A DNA stretch of 64,000 bases from Streptomyces rubradiris (lineage in GTDB: Bacteria > Actinomycetota > Actinomycetes > Streptomycetales > Streptomycetaceae). The position numbers and the translations under genes were made by a program. Positions 52,326-59,944 of this stretch are shown piece by piece. The notes under the pieces are model-generated. The model did not search any database and was not told the origin of the DNA. It was given only the letters and a program-made list of their open reading frames with translations. How positions within the stretch are numbered: the first letter of the stretch is position 1; every line of letters begins with the position of its first letter. The stretch is taken from positions 1,736,001 to 1,800,000 of the forward strand of contig NZ_BNEA01000015.1 in the NCBI RefSeq assembly GCF_016860525.1, read 5' to 3'.

Positions 52326-53666
52326 GTGACCATGGGTCGCATGCGACCCATGGGACGACTCCTCGGCACCCTCGCCGCCGGCCTGCTGGCCGGGTCCGGG
52401 CTCACCGCCGGCGCCGGCCCGGCACAGGCCGCCGGCTCCGGCACCTTCAGCGTCCTGACGTACAACGTGGCCGGACTGCCGGAGGGCCTCAGCTCCAGTC
52501 ATCCGGCGGTCAACACCCCGCTGATATCGCCCAGACTGGCGGAGTACGGCATCGTCAACGTCCAGGAGGACTTCAACTACCACGCGGCTCTCTACGCGGG
52601 CGACCACCACCCCCACCGCACGGCCACGAGCGGCGGCGCGGGCTTCGGGGACGGCCTCAACACCCTGTCCGCCTATCCGCTTCAGGACTTCGAGCGGGTG
52701 CGGTGGAACGACTGCACCGGCACCAACTGCCTGACCCCCAAGGGCTTCAGCCTGGCCCGGGTACGGCTCGCCGAGGGCGTGTATGTCGACCTGTACAACC
52801 TGCACCCCAACGCCGACGACAGCGCCGACGCCCTGGCCGCCCGGCGGGCCAACATCGCCCAGCTGTCGGCCTTCATCCGGGCCAACTCGGCGGGCAACGC
52901 GGTGATCGTGATGGGCGACACCAACACCCGCTACACCCGCGCCGGCGACAACATCCGCACGCTCGTCGACGAGGGCGGCCTGACCGACGCCTGGGTACGG
53001 CTGGTCAAGGGCGGCACGGCCCCCGCGCAGGGCGCCGAGCCGCTGCTGTGCCCGGCGTCCGCGCCGCCCGACGACTGCGAGGTGGTCGACAAGGTGCTCT
53101 ACCGCAGCGGCCCCCTGCTCTCCCTGACCGCGACGCGCTACCACGACGAGTGGGCCAAGTTCCTGGACCCGGCCGGCGGCAACCTCTCCGACCACTTCCC
53201 GCACACCGTCGACTTCGCCTACACGCCGAACCCCGGGCTCCGCGCGAGCGACTTCTTCGGCGGGCCGCACGGCACGGCCTTCAACGACGCCGACGACCTG
53301 CCGGCCACGCCCGCCCCGCGCACCCTCACCCTGCGCGGCGCCGCCCGCCTGGACGCCGTGTCCCTCACCCACGACGGCGGCACGGTCCTCGGCCACGGCG
53401 GCACCGGCGGCACGGCCGCCTCGCTCACCCTCGCCGCCGGGGAGCACCTCACCTCGGTGCGGCTCACCGAGGGCCGGAAGGACGGCCGCACCCGGATCTT
53501 CTCGGCCGCCTTCGCCACCGACCGGGGCCGCACGCTCGCCGCGGGCACGCCGACCGCCGACGGCACCACCCTCACCGCCCCGGCCGGCTGGCAGATCGTG
53601 GGATTCACCGGCCGCTCCGGCGACGAGATCGACAAGCTGGGGGTGCTGTACGCGCCGATCACCTGA
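52326..53666 (+). CDS. Secreted endonuclease/exonuclease/phosphatase-fold hydrolase with C-terminal jacalin-like domain
   Basis: A 446-residue exported protein. The signal peptide (LLGTLAAGLLAGSGLTAG, then AQAAG) precedes a DNase-I-like hydrolase with catalytic marks NVAGLPE, VNVQEDF, YNLHPNAD, MGDTNTRY and LSDHFPH. Bacterial sphingomyelinase C and related phosphodiesterases share this set. Residues about 330-446 resemble a jacalin-type beta-prism (WQIVGFTGRSGDEIDKLGVL). GTG 52326 follows AAGG; ATGs at 52332 and 52350 are alternatives. It is 16 bp after the beta-galactosidase gene, so operon read-through is likely, though the role differs. Confidence 0.82.
   Translation: MTMGRMRPMGRLLGTLAAGLLAGSGLTAGAGPAQAAGSGTFSVLTYNVAGLPEGLSSSHPAVNTPLISPRLAEYGIVNVQEDFNYHAALYAGDHHPHRTATSGGAGFGDGLNTLSAYPLQDFERVRWNDCTGTNCLTPKGFSLARVRLAEGVYVDLYNLHPNADDSADALAARRANIAQLSAFIRANSAGNAVIVMGDTNTRYTRAGDNIRTLVDEGGLTDAWVRLVKGGTAPAQGAEPLLCPASAPPDDCEVVDKVLYRSGPLLSLTATRYHDEWAKFLDPAGGNLSDHFPHTVDFAYTPNPGLRASDFFGGPHGTAFNDADDLPATPAPRTLTLRGAARLDAVSLTHDGGTVLGHGGTGGTAASLTLAAGEHLTSVRLTEGRKDGRTRIFSAAFATDRGRTLAAGTPTADGTTLTAPAGWQIVGFTGRSGDEIDKLGVLYAPIT
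52330..52353. promoter_or_regulatory. Perfect 24-bp palindrome at the start of the secreted hydrolase gene
   Basis: Positions 52330-52341 and 52342-52353 are exact reverse complements (half-site CCATGGGTCGCA). It begins one codon after the GTG and carries three in-frame ATG codons. It can bind a dimeric protein as DNA or fold as an RNA hairpin over the initiation region. Confidence 0.85.
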
Positions 53667-53677
53667 TGCGCCGCTTT

Positions 53678-53704
53678 CCTAGATGGTCTAGGCTGCATCC
53701 TAGG
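53678..53704. promoter_or_regulatory. CTAGG-type operator in front of the TetR gene
   Basis: CCTAGA and TCTAGG form a perfect 6-bp dyad around TGG (53678-53692). A third CCTAGG box lies at 53699-53704. The site is 19-45 bp before the TetR start codon and overlaps a -10-like TAGGCT (53689-53694). Autorepression by the TetR protein is the simplest reading. Confidence 0.65.
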
Positions 53705-53722
53705 AACTCAAGGGAGGTGGCC

Positions 53723-54307
53723 ATGGTCCGGGCGGGACTCACCGTCGAGCGGCTGGTGGAAGCGGCGGCGGAACTGGCGGACGAGGCCGGGTTCGACCGT
53801 CTCAGCGTCTCGGCGCTGGCCCGCCGCTTCGGCGTCAAGGACGCGAGCCTGTACTCGCACGTGCGTAATCTCCAGGACCTGCGCGCCCGGCTCGCGCTGT
53901 ACGCGGGCGGCGAGCTGATCGACCGGATCGCGGCGGCCGTGGCCGGCCGGGCGGGCAAGGAGGCGCTGGCGGCGTTCGCCGGCGCCTACCGGGACTACGC
54001 CCTGGAGCACCCCGGCCGGTACGCGGCCACCCAGATCCGGATCGACCAGTCCCTGATCGCGGACTCCGCCGCGCTGCGCCGCACCGCTGAGATCACCTAC
54101 GGCATGCTGCGCGGCTACGGCCTGGCGGAACCGGACCTGACGGACGCGGTGCGCCTGCTGCGCAGCACGTTCCACGGCTACTGCGTCCTGGAGAGCGCGG
54201 GCGGCTTCGGCGCCGACCGGGACGTGAAGGCCTCCTGGGACAAGGCGGTCGACGCCCTGCACCTGGCCCTCACTCACTGGCCCCGGGAGGGGAAGAACGA
54301 TGGCTGA
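53723..54307 (+). CDS. TetR-family regulator
   Basis: A 194-residue regulator. The N-terminal HTH is LVEAAAELADEAGFDRLSVS, then ALARRFGVKDASLYSHVRN. The C-terminal ligand domain is of the TetR_C_33/WHG kind (HPGRYAATQIRIDQSLIADS, FHGYCVLESAGGFG). ATG 53723 follows GGGAGGTGG. Its 3-prime end overlaps the hydrolase start by 8 bp, so the pair is coupled and the hydrolase is the likely controlled gene. Confidence 0.9.
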   Translation: MVRAGLTVERLVEAAAELADEAGFDRLSVSALARRFGVKDASLYSHVRNLQDLRARLALYAGGELIDRIAAAVAGRAGKEALAAFAGAYRDYALEHPGRYAATQIRIDQSLIADSAALRRTAEITYGMLRGYGLAEPDLTDAVRLLRSTFHGYCVLESAGGFGADRDVKASWDKAVDALHLALTHWPREGKNDG

Positions 54308-55016
54308 CACGCTGTACCACGACATCGCGGGCCGCGGCCCGGTGCTGCTGCTCCTGCCGGGCGGAGCCGGGCATCCGATGGGCCTCGGACCGCTCATCGA
54401 ACGGCTGGCCACGCGGTTCACCGTGGTCACCTACGACCCGCTGGGCCTCGCGCACGGCCGGCTCGGCCGGCCCGTCGCCGAACAGCGGGTCGAGGACTGG
54501 AGCGAGGGCGCGCGGCGGGTGCTGGACGCGGTCGCGCCGGCGGGCGAGCCGGCGTATGTGTTCGGCACCAGCTCGGGCGGCATCGCGGCCCTGGACCTGC
54601 TCGCCCGCCACCCGGAGCGGACGGCGCACGTGGTCGCGCACGAGCCGCCGTGCGTGACGGTCCTGCCGGACGGGGCCGCGCGGCGGGCGGAGCTGATCGA
54701 GCAGATGGAGGGGTCCGGGCGGCCGCCCGCCGAGGGCGGGTCGGCGACCCCGATGGGCGTCTTCCTGGCCCGTATCCTGCGCCCGTTCACCGCCTACACG
54801 CCCACCGCCGCCCCGGCCCCGAACCGGCTCACTCTCGCCGCCGGCGCCGACTCGCGCGGTCAAGTCCTGTACGCCACGGCCGAGTCGCTCGCCACCCGCA
54901 TGGGCTGCGCCCTCGCGGAGTTCCCCGGCGGGCATCTCGGCACGCTGGAGCGTCCCGTGGAATTCGCCGACTTGCTCACCGAGACGCTGCGTTCCGGCGC
55001 ACGGACTTCGGCGTAG
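54300..55016 (+). CDS. Alpha/beta-fold hydrolase
   Basis: A 238-residue hydrolase. The oxyanion region is LLLLPGGAGHPMG, the nucleophile elbow is VFGTSSGGIAA (G-x-S-x-G), and the catalytic His is in FPGGHLGTL. A short cap separates them. It overlaps the TetR gene by 8 bp with GGGAGGGG upstream. Substrate unknown. A paralogous copy of its last 35 codons survives 1 kb downstream at 55920-56042. Confidence 0.88.
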   Translation: MADTLYHDIAGRGPVLLLLPGGAGHPMGLGPLIERLATRFTVVTYDPLGLAHGRLGRPVAEQRVEDWSEGARRVLDAVAPAGEPAYVFGTSSGGIAALDLLARHPERTAHVVAHEPPCVTVLPDGAARRAELIEQMEGSGRPPAEGGSATPMGVFLARILRPFTAYTPTAAPAPNRLTLAAGADSRGQVLYATAESLATRMGCALAEFPGGHLGTLERPVEFADLLTETLRSGARTSA

Positions 55017-55115
55017 GGCGGGGCCGTGGCGACTCGGGTGCCTCCTGTTCCGGGCTTTCCGTTCCGGGTTCTCCGTTCCGAGTCGCGGGCCGCTGTCGAT
55101 CCGGCCTCGTCCCGT

Positions 55116-55160
55116 TCGACGTCATGATGTGCGGCGCCTCGCCGCACACCATGACGTCGA
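55116..55160. repeat. 21-bp near-perfect inverted repeat
   Basis: Arms 55116-55136 and 55140-55160 pair with a single mismatch around a 3-nt loop. It lies 100 bp after the hydrolase stop and 23 bp before the reductase-like start. The end of each arm is TCGACGTC/GACGTCGA. It is probably a terminator, although such symmetry can also mark an operator. Confidence 0.75.
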
Positions 55161-55182
55161 CAGGATTCCGACGAGGGAACAC

Positions 55183-55827
55183 ATGGATCAACTACTGAGA
55201 GTCATGAACTTCAACGTCTCGAGCGACGGGATCGGGGCCGGCGAGCACCAGAGCCTTGAGCGGCCGTTCGGCCTGGACCGTCCCGAGAGGCTGTTCGCAT
55301 GGGCCGGAGCCACGGCGAGCTGGCCCATGCGCACGGATTCCGGCGGGAGCCGTGGCCTCGACGACTACTTCACGCGGGACTTCGCCCGCGACATCGGTGC
55401 CGAGATCATGGGCCGCAACAAGTTCGGGCCCCAGCGCGGACCCTGGCCCGACCATGCGTGGCGCGGCTGGTGGGGTACGGAGCCCCCGTTCCGCACCCCG
55501 GTGTTCGTCATGACCCACCACACGCGTCCGTCCTTCACGCTCTCCGACACCACGTTCCACTTCGTGGACGGCGACGCGCCCACGGTCCTCGAACGGGCAC
55601 GGGAGGCGGCACGGGGCAAGGACGTCCGGCTCGGCGGCGGAGTCACCACCATCCGGCAGTTCCTCGAAGCCGACCTCGTCGACACCATGCATGTGGCGGT
55701 CTCGCCGGTGGAGCTCGGGACCGGGCTACGGCTCTGGGAGTCCCCCGACGAACTGCTCGACCGGTTTCACCTGGAGGTCGTGCCCAGCCCGAGCGGCGTG
55801 ACGCACCACCTGTTCTGGCGAAGGTGA
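55183..55827 (+). CDS. Dihydrofolate reductase-fold (RibD C-terminal-like) protein
   Basis: A 214-residue NADPH-binding protein of the RibD/DHFR superfamily often labelled dihydrofolate reductase family. Marks: VMNFNVSSDGIGAGEHQSL at the start, DIGAEIMGRNKFGPQRGPW, TPVFVMTHHTRPSFTLSD, and the cofactor loop KDVRLGGGVTTIRQFLEADL. These proteins rarely act on folate and their substrates are mostly unknown. GAGGGAAC precedes the ATG. Confidence 0.85.
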   Translation: MDQLLRVMNFNVSSDGIGAGEHQSLERPFGLDRPERLFAWAGATASWPMRTDSGGSRGLDDYFTRDFARDIGAEIMGRNKFGPQRGPWPDHAWRGWWGTEPPFRTPVFVMTHHTRPSFTLSDTTFHFVDGDAPTVLERAREAARGKDVRLGGGVTTIRQFLEADLVDTMHVAVSPVELGTGLRLWESPDELLDRFHLEVVPSPSGVTHHLFWRR

Positions 55828-55919
55828 CGCGAGGGCCCGCCCAGGACCGGCCGACCGCTGCCGCCCGCGGTCCGCGCGGCGGGTGGCGGTCGGTCACGCG
55901 GAGGCGCCGCCGCCGGGGG

Positions 55920-56042
55920 AAACTCCCGGCCGCAGCCCTCGCCGAGTTCCCGGGCGGGCGCCTCGGCACGCCGGATCACCCGGCGCAGTTCGCGGACCGG
56001 CTCGCCGAGACGCCGCGGTCGAACGCGCGGACGTCGGCGTAG
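55920..56042 (+). pseudogene. 3-prime remnant of a second alpha/beta hydrolase gene
   Basis: The plus strand reads ALAEFPGGRLGTPDHPAQFA then DRLAETPRSNARTSA before TAG. It matches the last 35 residues of the intact hydrolase (54300-55016) at 25 positions, including the His loop (here Arg for His: FPGGRLG) and the identical ARTSA end. Nothing of the rest of the gene remains upstream; the reductase gene lies there instead. It overlaps the 3-prime end of the convergent PEP-mutase-like gene. Confidence 0.75.
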
Positions 56043-56785
56043 GAGGGGATCGGGCCGCCCGGGGCGCGTCCGGCCACGATGTCGGCCACCGCGTCCACGG
56101 CCGCGCCGAGCGCCCTGCGGTACAGCAGCGAGCCGAGGCTGACCCGGCGCACGCCGAGGTCGGCCAGGCGGGCGAGCGGGGGTCCGGCGGGCGAGTAGAG
56201 GACGTTGAGGGGGGCGTCGGTGTGCCGGACGAGGGCGGCGATGCGCTTCGGGTCGGTCACGCCGGGCACGAACACCCCGTCGGCGCCCGCCGCTTGGTAG
56301 GCGTCGAGCCGGCGCAGGGTGTCCCGCTCGTCGCCGTCGCCCGACCAGTACGTATCCGTACGGGCGTTGACGAACATCCCCGGCACGGCCGCCTTCACCG
56401 CCGCGATCTTCGCCGCGTGCCGAGCGGCCGGGCCGAGGCCGTCCTCCAGGTTGATGCCGACGGCCCCGACCGCCCACAACTCGACGGCCAGCCGGGCCAC
56501 TTCGTCGGGGTCGTCGCTGAAGCCGGCCTCGGCGTCCACGGAGAGCAGGTACGGCTCGGAGCCGAGCGTCAGGGCGAGCCGGACGGTCTGCTCCCGGGTG
56601 GCGCCGGCCCCGTCGGGCAGTCCGGCGCCCGCCGCGACCGCCAGGCTGGTGGTGCCGATCGCGGGAAAGCCCCGGGCGGCGAGGGCGGCGGCCGAGGCGT
56701 GGTCCCAGGCGTTGGGCAGTAACAGCGGCTCTCCCAGGCGGTGGTGGAGGCCGGCGAAAGAGACGGGGGCGTGCTCTGTGGTCAT
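55976..56785 (-). CDS. Isocitrate lyase/PEP mutase superfamily protein
   Basis: A 269-residue TIM-barrel enzyme of the carboxyphosphonoenolpyruvate phosphonomutase/2-methylisocitrate lyase group. Motifs: LLLPNAWDHASAAALAARGF, LSVDAEAGFSDDPDEVARLA (metal site), GINLEDGLG, MFVNARTDTYW. The last about 15 residues (FDRGVSASRSANCAG) run antisense into the hydrolase remnant and are probably not ancestral. TAGCGT (56792-56797) lies exactly 6 nt before the ATG, so the transcript is likely leaderless. Reaction unknown. Confidence 0.88.
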   Translation of the reverse strand: MTTEHAPVSFAGLHHRLGEPLLLPNAWDHASAAALAARGFPAIGTTSLAVAAGAGLPDGAGATREQTVRLALTLGSEPYLLSVDAEAGFSDDPDEVARLAVELWAVGAVGINLEDGLGPAARHAAKIAAVKAAVPGMFVNARTDTYWSGDGDERDTLRRLDAYQAAGADGVFVPGVTDPKRIAALVRHTDAPLNVLYSPAGPPLARLADLGVRRVSLGSLLYRRALGAAVDAVADIVAGRAPGGPIPSYADVRAFDRGVSASRSANCAG

Positions 56786-56899
56786 ACGACCACGCTAGGC
56801 CCCGAGCGGTTCGGCGCCCGCCGAAGCGACGTCTGCCTGCCCACAGGACGGCTCACCTCCCCCCGGAACGTCAGCCCGCCGGGGCGTCCACCGGCGGGC

Positions 56900-58606
56900 T
56901 CACCTGGGCGCCACCGACCACTTCCGGTCCTCGGCCGTGAACCGGAAGGCCATGGCCGGCCCGCCGGGCCAGCTCACCCGCACCTCGCGCTCGTCCTCCC
57001 CCACCACCACGGTCACCAGCCCGGAAAGCGGCCGTGGTTCCGCCTCGCCGGTGAGCCGGGCGAGCGCCACGAAGAGCGCGGGGCCGCCGTCCGCCCCGGT
57101 GGTCCCGGTCAGCTCCGCCGACAGGCCGTGGACCGGGGCGAGTTCGGCGCTCACCCCGCCCTGGTCCGGCCAGCCCGTCACCCGGACCGGGGTCCCGGGT
57201 GCCGCGCCCGCCACCAGGTGGGCCCGCACCTCCACGGCTCCGCGCACCACCACCAGGCTGGTGACACCGGTCCCGGCGCCCACGGAGTGCCGGGAGGCGA
57301 TCCAGCCCTCGCCCGTGCCGAGCGGCTCGATGCCCGTACGGCTCGGATCGCCGCCGACGATCACGCTGTTGTCGTACGACGGCTCGGGCGCGGTGGCGGT
57401 GGAGTAGGCGAGCCGGGTGTAGCAGGGGTCGTACCGGACGTCCTCGCTGCCGTGGTTGTGCAGCCGGACCAGTCCGTCCGAAGCGGTGGACTGGAGCAGC
57501 CAGTTGGGGACGGGCACCGGGTGGGCCGCGTCGGCGCGTTCGGCGGGGGCCGCCTCCTCCGGTGCCGTCCACACCTCGTGGCCGGGCGGCAGCAGCAGAC
57601 CGAGGAAGCCCTTGCTCGCCCAGTACGGCGAGGCGGGGCCGGAGTAGCCCTGCACCAGCGAGGTGTCGGGGGCGAGCCAGCCGAGCGGCAGCAGGCCCCG
57701 CTCGTCGACCGCGCCGCCGTCCAGGAAGTACCGCAGGGCACCGGAGGCCAGGCGCCGGGTCTGTCCCGGGGGCAGCGGGGTGTGGCCGGTGAGCGCGCCC
57801 AGCCAGAGCGGGGCGGTGGTGGCGAACCGGTAGGTGAGGGAGCGGCCCTGGCGCAGCGGTGCGCCGTCGCCGCCGAACAGGTGGGCGTAGTCGGTGAGAT
57901 GGCGGGAGAGCCGGCGGCCGTAGCGGTCGAGGAGGCCGGTGTCGCCCGCGAGCCAGGCGTGCAGGACCGGGTACAGGTGCATGGCCCAGCCGTTGTAGTA
58001 GTCGAACTTGCGGCCGTCGCCGTCGGTGTACCAGCCGTCGCCCGCGTACCAGGTCTCGATCCGCGCCAGGCCCCGGTCGATCGCGGCGCGGGCCGCCTCC
58101 TCGCGGTGGCCGATCTCCGCGAGGAAGCCGCCGACGGTGACCGGGAACAGCTCCCAGTTGCACGGCCAGGGCTCGGCGGTGAGGGCGTCCGCCAGCCAGT
58201 CGGCGGTGCGCCGGCGCACGGGGCCGGCCAGCCGGTCCCACAGCAACGGCCGGGTCAGCCGCAGGGCGAGCGCGATCGAGGCGGCCTCCACCAGCGGCTG
58301 GCTCCGGTCGGTGATCCGGGGCCAGACCCCGCCGGGGCCGGTGGCGAGGCCGTCGGCGTACCGGCCGAGGGCGGTCTCGTCGCGGCGGAACGCGGCCAGC
58401 AGCAGGGTGCGGGCGTAGCCTTCGAGGCCGTCGGAGAGGCGGCCGGAGCTGCTCACCTGGTCGCCGGGGAGGTGGTAGAGGGCGCGGTCGGGGGTCGCGT
58501 ACGGCTCGACGGCGGCGAGGAGCCGGTCGGCGGCGGCCTCCCAGTGGGCGCGGGTGTAGCCGGTGTACGGGCTCACCTCGCGGTCGTCGGCGGGGAGTTC
58601 GATCAC
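56900..58606 (-). CDS. DUF2264-domain protein of the pectin cluster
   Basis: A 568-residue cytoplasmic protein without signal peptide. The N-terminal two thirds form an (alpha/alpha)-barrel of the DUF2264 type (GRLSDGLEGYARTLLLAAFR, WELFPVTVGGFLAEIGHREE, FDYYNGWAMHLYPVLHAWLA, GYSGPASPYWASKGFLGLLL). The C-terminal third is beta-rich. DUF2264 genes accompany pectin and rhamnogalacturonan degradation and are suspected uronyl or rhamnosyl-oligosaccharide hydrolases. GTG start with a distant GGAAGG. It follows the acetylesterase gene by about 70 bp and is probably in its operon. Confidence 0.8.
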   Translation of the reverse strand: MIELPADDREVSPYTGYTRAHWEAAADRLLAAVEPYATPDRALYHLPGDQVSSSGRLSDGLEGYARTLLLAAFRRDETALGRYADGLATGPGGVWPRITDRSQPLVEAASIALALRLTRPLLWDRLAGPVRRRTADWLADALTAEPWPCNWELFPVTVGGFLAEIGHREEAARAAIDRGLARIETWYAGDGWYTDGDGRKFDYYNGWAMHLYPVLHAWLAGDTGLLDRYGRRLSRHLTDYAHLFGGDGAPLRQGRSLTYRFATTAPLWLGALTGHTPLPPGQTRRLASGALRYFLDGGAVDERGLLPLGWLAPDTSLVQGYSGPASPYWASKGFLGLLLPPGHEVWTAPEEAAPAERADAAHPVPVPNWLLQSTASDGLVRLHNHGSEDVRYDPCYTRLAYSTATAPEPSYDNSVIVGGDPSRTGIEPLGTGEGWIASRHSVGAGTGVTSLVVVRGAVEVRAHLVAGAAPGTPVRVTGWPDQGGVSAELAPVHGLSAELTGTTGADGGPALFVALARLTGEAEPRPLSGLVTVVVGEDEREVRVSWPGGPAMAFRFTAEDRKWSVAPR

Positions 58607-58675
58607 GGCGGTGGCTGTCCTTCCTCGGCGGGAACCCGGGACGCCCCGGTTCCGGTCGGGGCGCCCCGGGGCCTG

Positions 58676-59755
58676 TCACACCCGTACCCTGCCCTCGGGG
58701 ACCAGGCGGCGGGCGAGCAGTTCGTCGCGGACCAGGCCCGCGAAGACGGTGGCGCCGTGCACGGAGGTGTGCGTGTTGTCGCGCTTCTCGTTGTACAGGT
58801 ACAGCGCCTTGGAGGCTTCCGGGCCGAGGGACTCCACCAGGGCCTTGGTCTTCGCGGTGAGGTCGATCAGCGGGACGTTTTCGGCGGCGGCGACCGAGCG
58901 GATGACGGCCGGGTGGTCGACGCCGAGGCCGTTGACGAGCAGGGCGGTGTCGTTGTCCAGGGTGCCGTCGGCGTTGAACCAGCGGCGCACGACGGGGGTG
59001 ACGAGCACGGGTTCGCCGCCCCGGTCCCGGACACCGGCGACCAGGGTCTCCAGGTTGGCGCGGTAGGTGGCCTCGTCGGTGGTCTTGTCGTTGTGGGCGA
59101 GCTGGACGAGGACGAGGTCGCCGGGGCGGATCAGCGGCCGGACGGCGGCCCACAGCCGTGGATCCCGGAGGTAGGTGACCGTGCTCTCGCCGGAGTCGGC
59201 GTGGTTGGCGACGGACAGGCCCTTGCGCAGGTACTGCGGGAGTTGCTGGCCCCAGCCGGAGTAGGGGTCGGCGGGCTGGTCGCAGACCGTGGAGTCGCCG
59301 ATGAGGAGGAGCCGGCGGGCGATGGGGGTCCCCCCGCGCGAGCGAGGCCGGGCGTGGGGGAGGGCCGGGGTGACCCGGATGGCGTCGAGGGCGGGCGCGG
59401 AGCCGCCGAGTGCCAGGTCCAGGCCGGGGGTTCCGGCGGCGCCGGTCGGTTCCCCCTCGGGGGTGCGGACGTCGACGGTGAAGCTGCGGGTGGTGTGCCG
59501 GCCGGCCGGGACGGCGGTCTCCGGCAGCAGGGTGCGGCGGGTCTCGCCGGTGACGCGGGTGGCGGAGGCCGTGGGGCCGCCGAGCCGGACGGTCACGTCG
59601 TAGGTGCCCGGCGGGACGTCGAAGTGGCAGGCGGTGGCGGTGCAGTGCTCGATGCCGGGCGGCCGTCCGCTGTGCGCCCGGGCGGGGGTCGTCAGGACCG
59701 CGCCGAGGGCGAGGGCGGCCAGGGTGGCACCGCGCAAGGTGGTGAAACGTCTCAC
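58676..59755 (-). CDS. Secreted rhamnogalacturonan acetylesterase-like SGNH hydrolase (CE12)
   Basis: A 359-residue exported esterase. A signal peptide (LRGATLAALALGAVLTTPAR) leads to a beta-sandwich, then the SGNH domain with RLLLIGDSTVCDQPADPYSG, ADSGESTVTYL, LVQLAHNDKTTDEATYRANL and the Asp-His pair in DNTHTSVHGATVF. These are the CE12 rhamnogalacturonan acetylesterase marks; it removes acetyl groups from the pectin backbone so that lyases can act. GTG at 59755 follows GAGGAG. It is divergent from the lyase gene with shared LacI-type boxes. Confidence 0.9.
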   Translation of the reverse strand: MRRFTTLRGATLAALALGAVLTTPARAHSGRPPGIEHCTATACHFDVPPGTYDVTVRLGGPTASATRVTGETRRTLLPETAVPAGRHTTRSFTVDVRTPEGEPTGAAGTPGLDLALGGSAPALDAIRVTPALPHARPRSRGGTPIARRLLLIGDSTVCDQPADPYSGWGQQLPQYLRKGLSVANHADSGESTVTYLRDPRLWAAVRPLIRPGDLVLVQLAHNDKTTDEATYRANLETLVAGVRDRGGEPVLVTPVVRRWFNADGTLDNDTALLVNGLGVDHPAVIRSVAAAENVPLIDLTAKTKALVESLGPEASKALYLYNEKRDNTHTSVHGATVFAGLVRDELLARRLVPEGRVRV

Positions 59756-59807
59756 TGAAGGCTCCTCGGCGGTCGGCGACATCCGGCGGCTGGACCGTAC
59801 CGCTAGT

Positions 59808-59890
59808 GACAAGCGCTTTCTAGACCTGAGGAGAAATTCGCACGATCACTGTCCCGAGACGTGTGCAAGCCCTTTTGCGAAAACGATTCA
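59808..59890. promoter_or_regulatory. Two LacI-family-type operators between the esterase and lyase genes
   Basis: Site 1 centres on the palindrome AAGCGCTT (59811-59818), read on the minus strand as GAAAGCGCTTGTC. Site 2 is GCGAAAACGATTC (59877-59889), matching the GAAA-CG-TTC pattern. Both are typical of LacI-family repressors of polysaccharide genes. They lie in the AT-richer divergent region, so one repressor may control both directions. No LacI gene lies in the window. Confidence 0.6.
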
Positions 59891-59944
59891 ACTGTCACCC
59901 TGCCAGTCACCCGCACACCCGGACCTCCCGAAGGAGGCACCCCC

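Noticed and set aside
59808..59821. Terminator at the AAGCGCTT palindrome
   Set aside because: It lies in a divergent promoter region with no upstream transcript to end; an operator is more likely.
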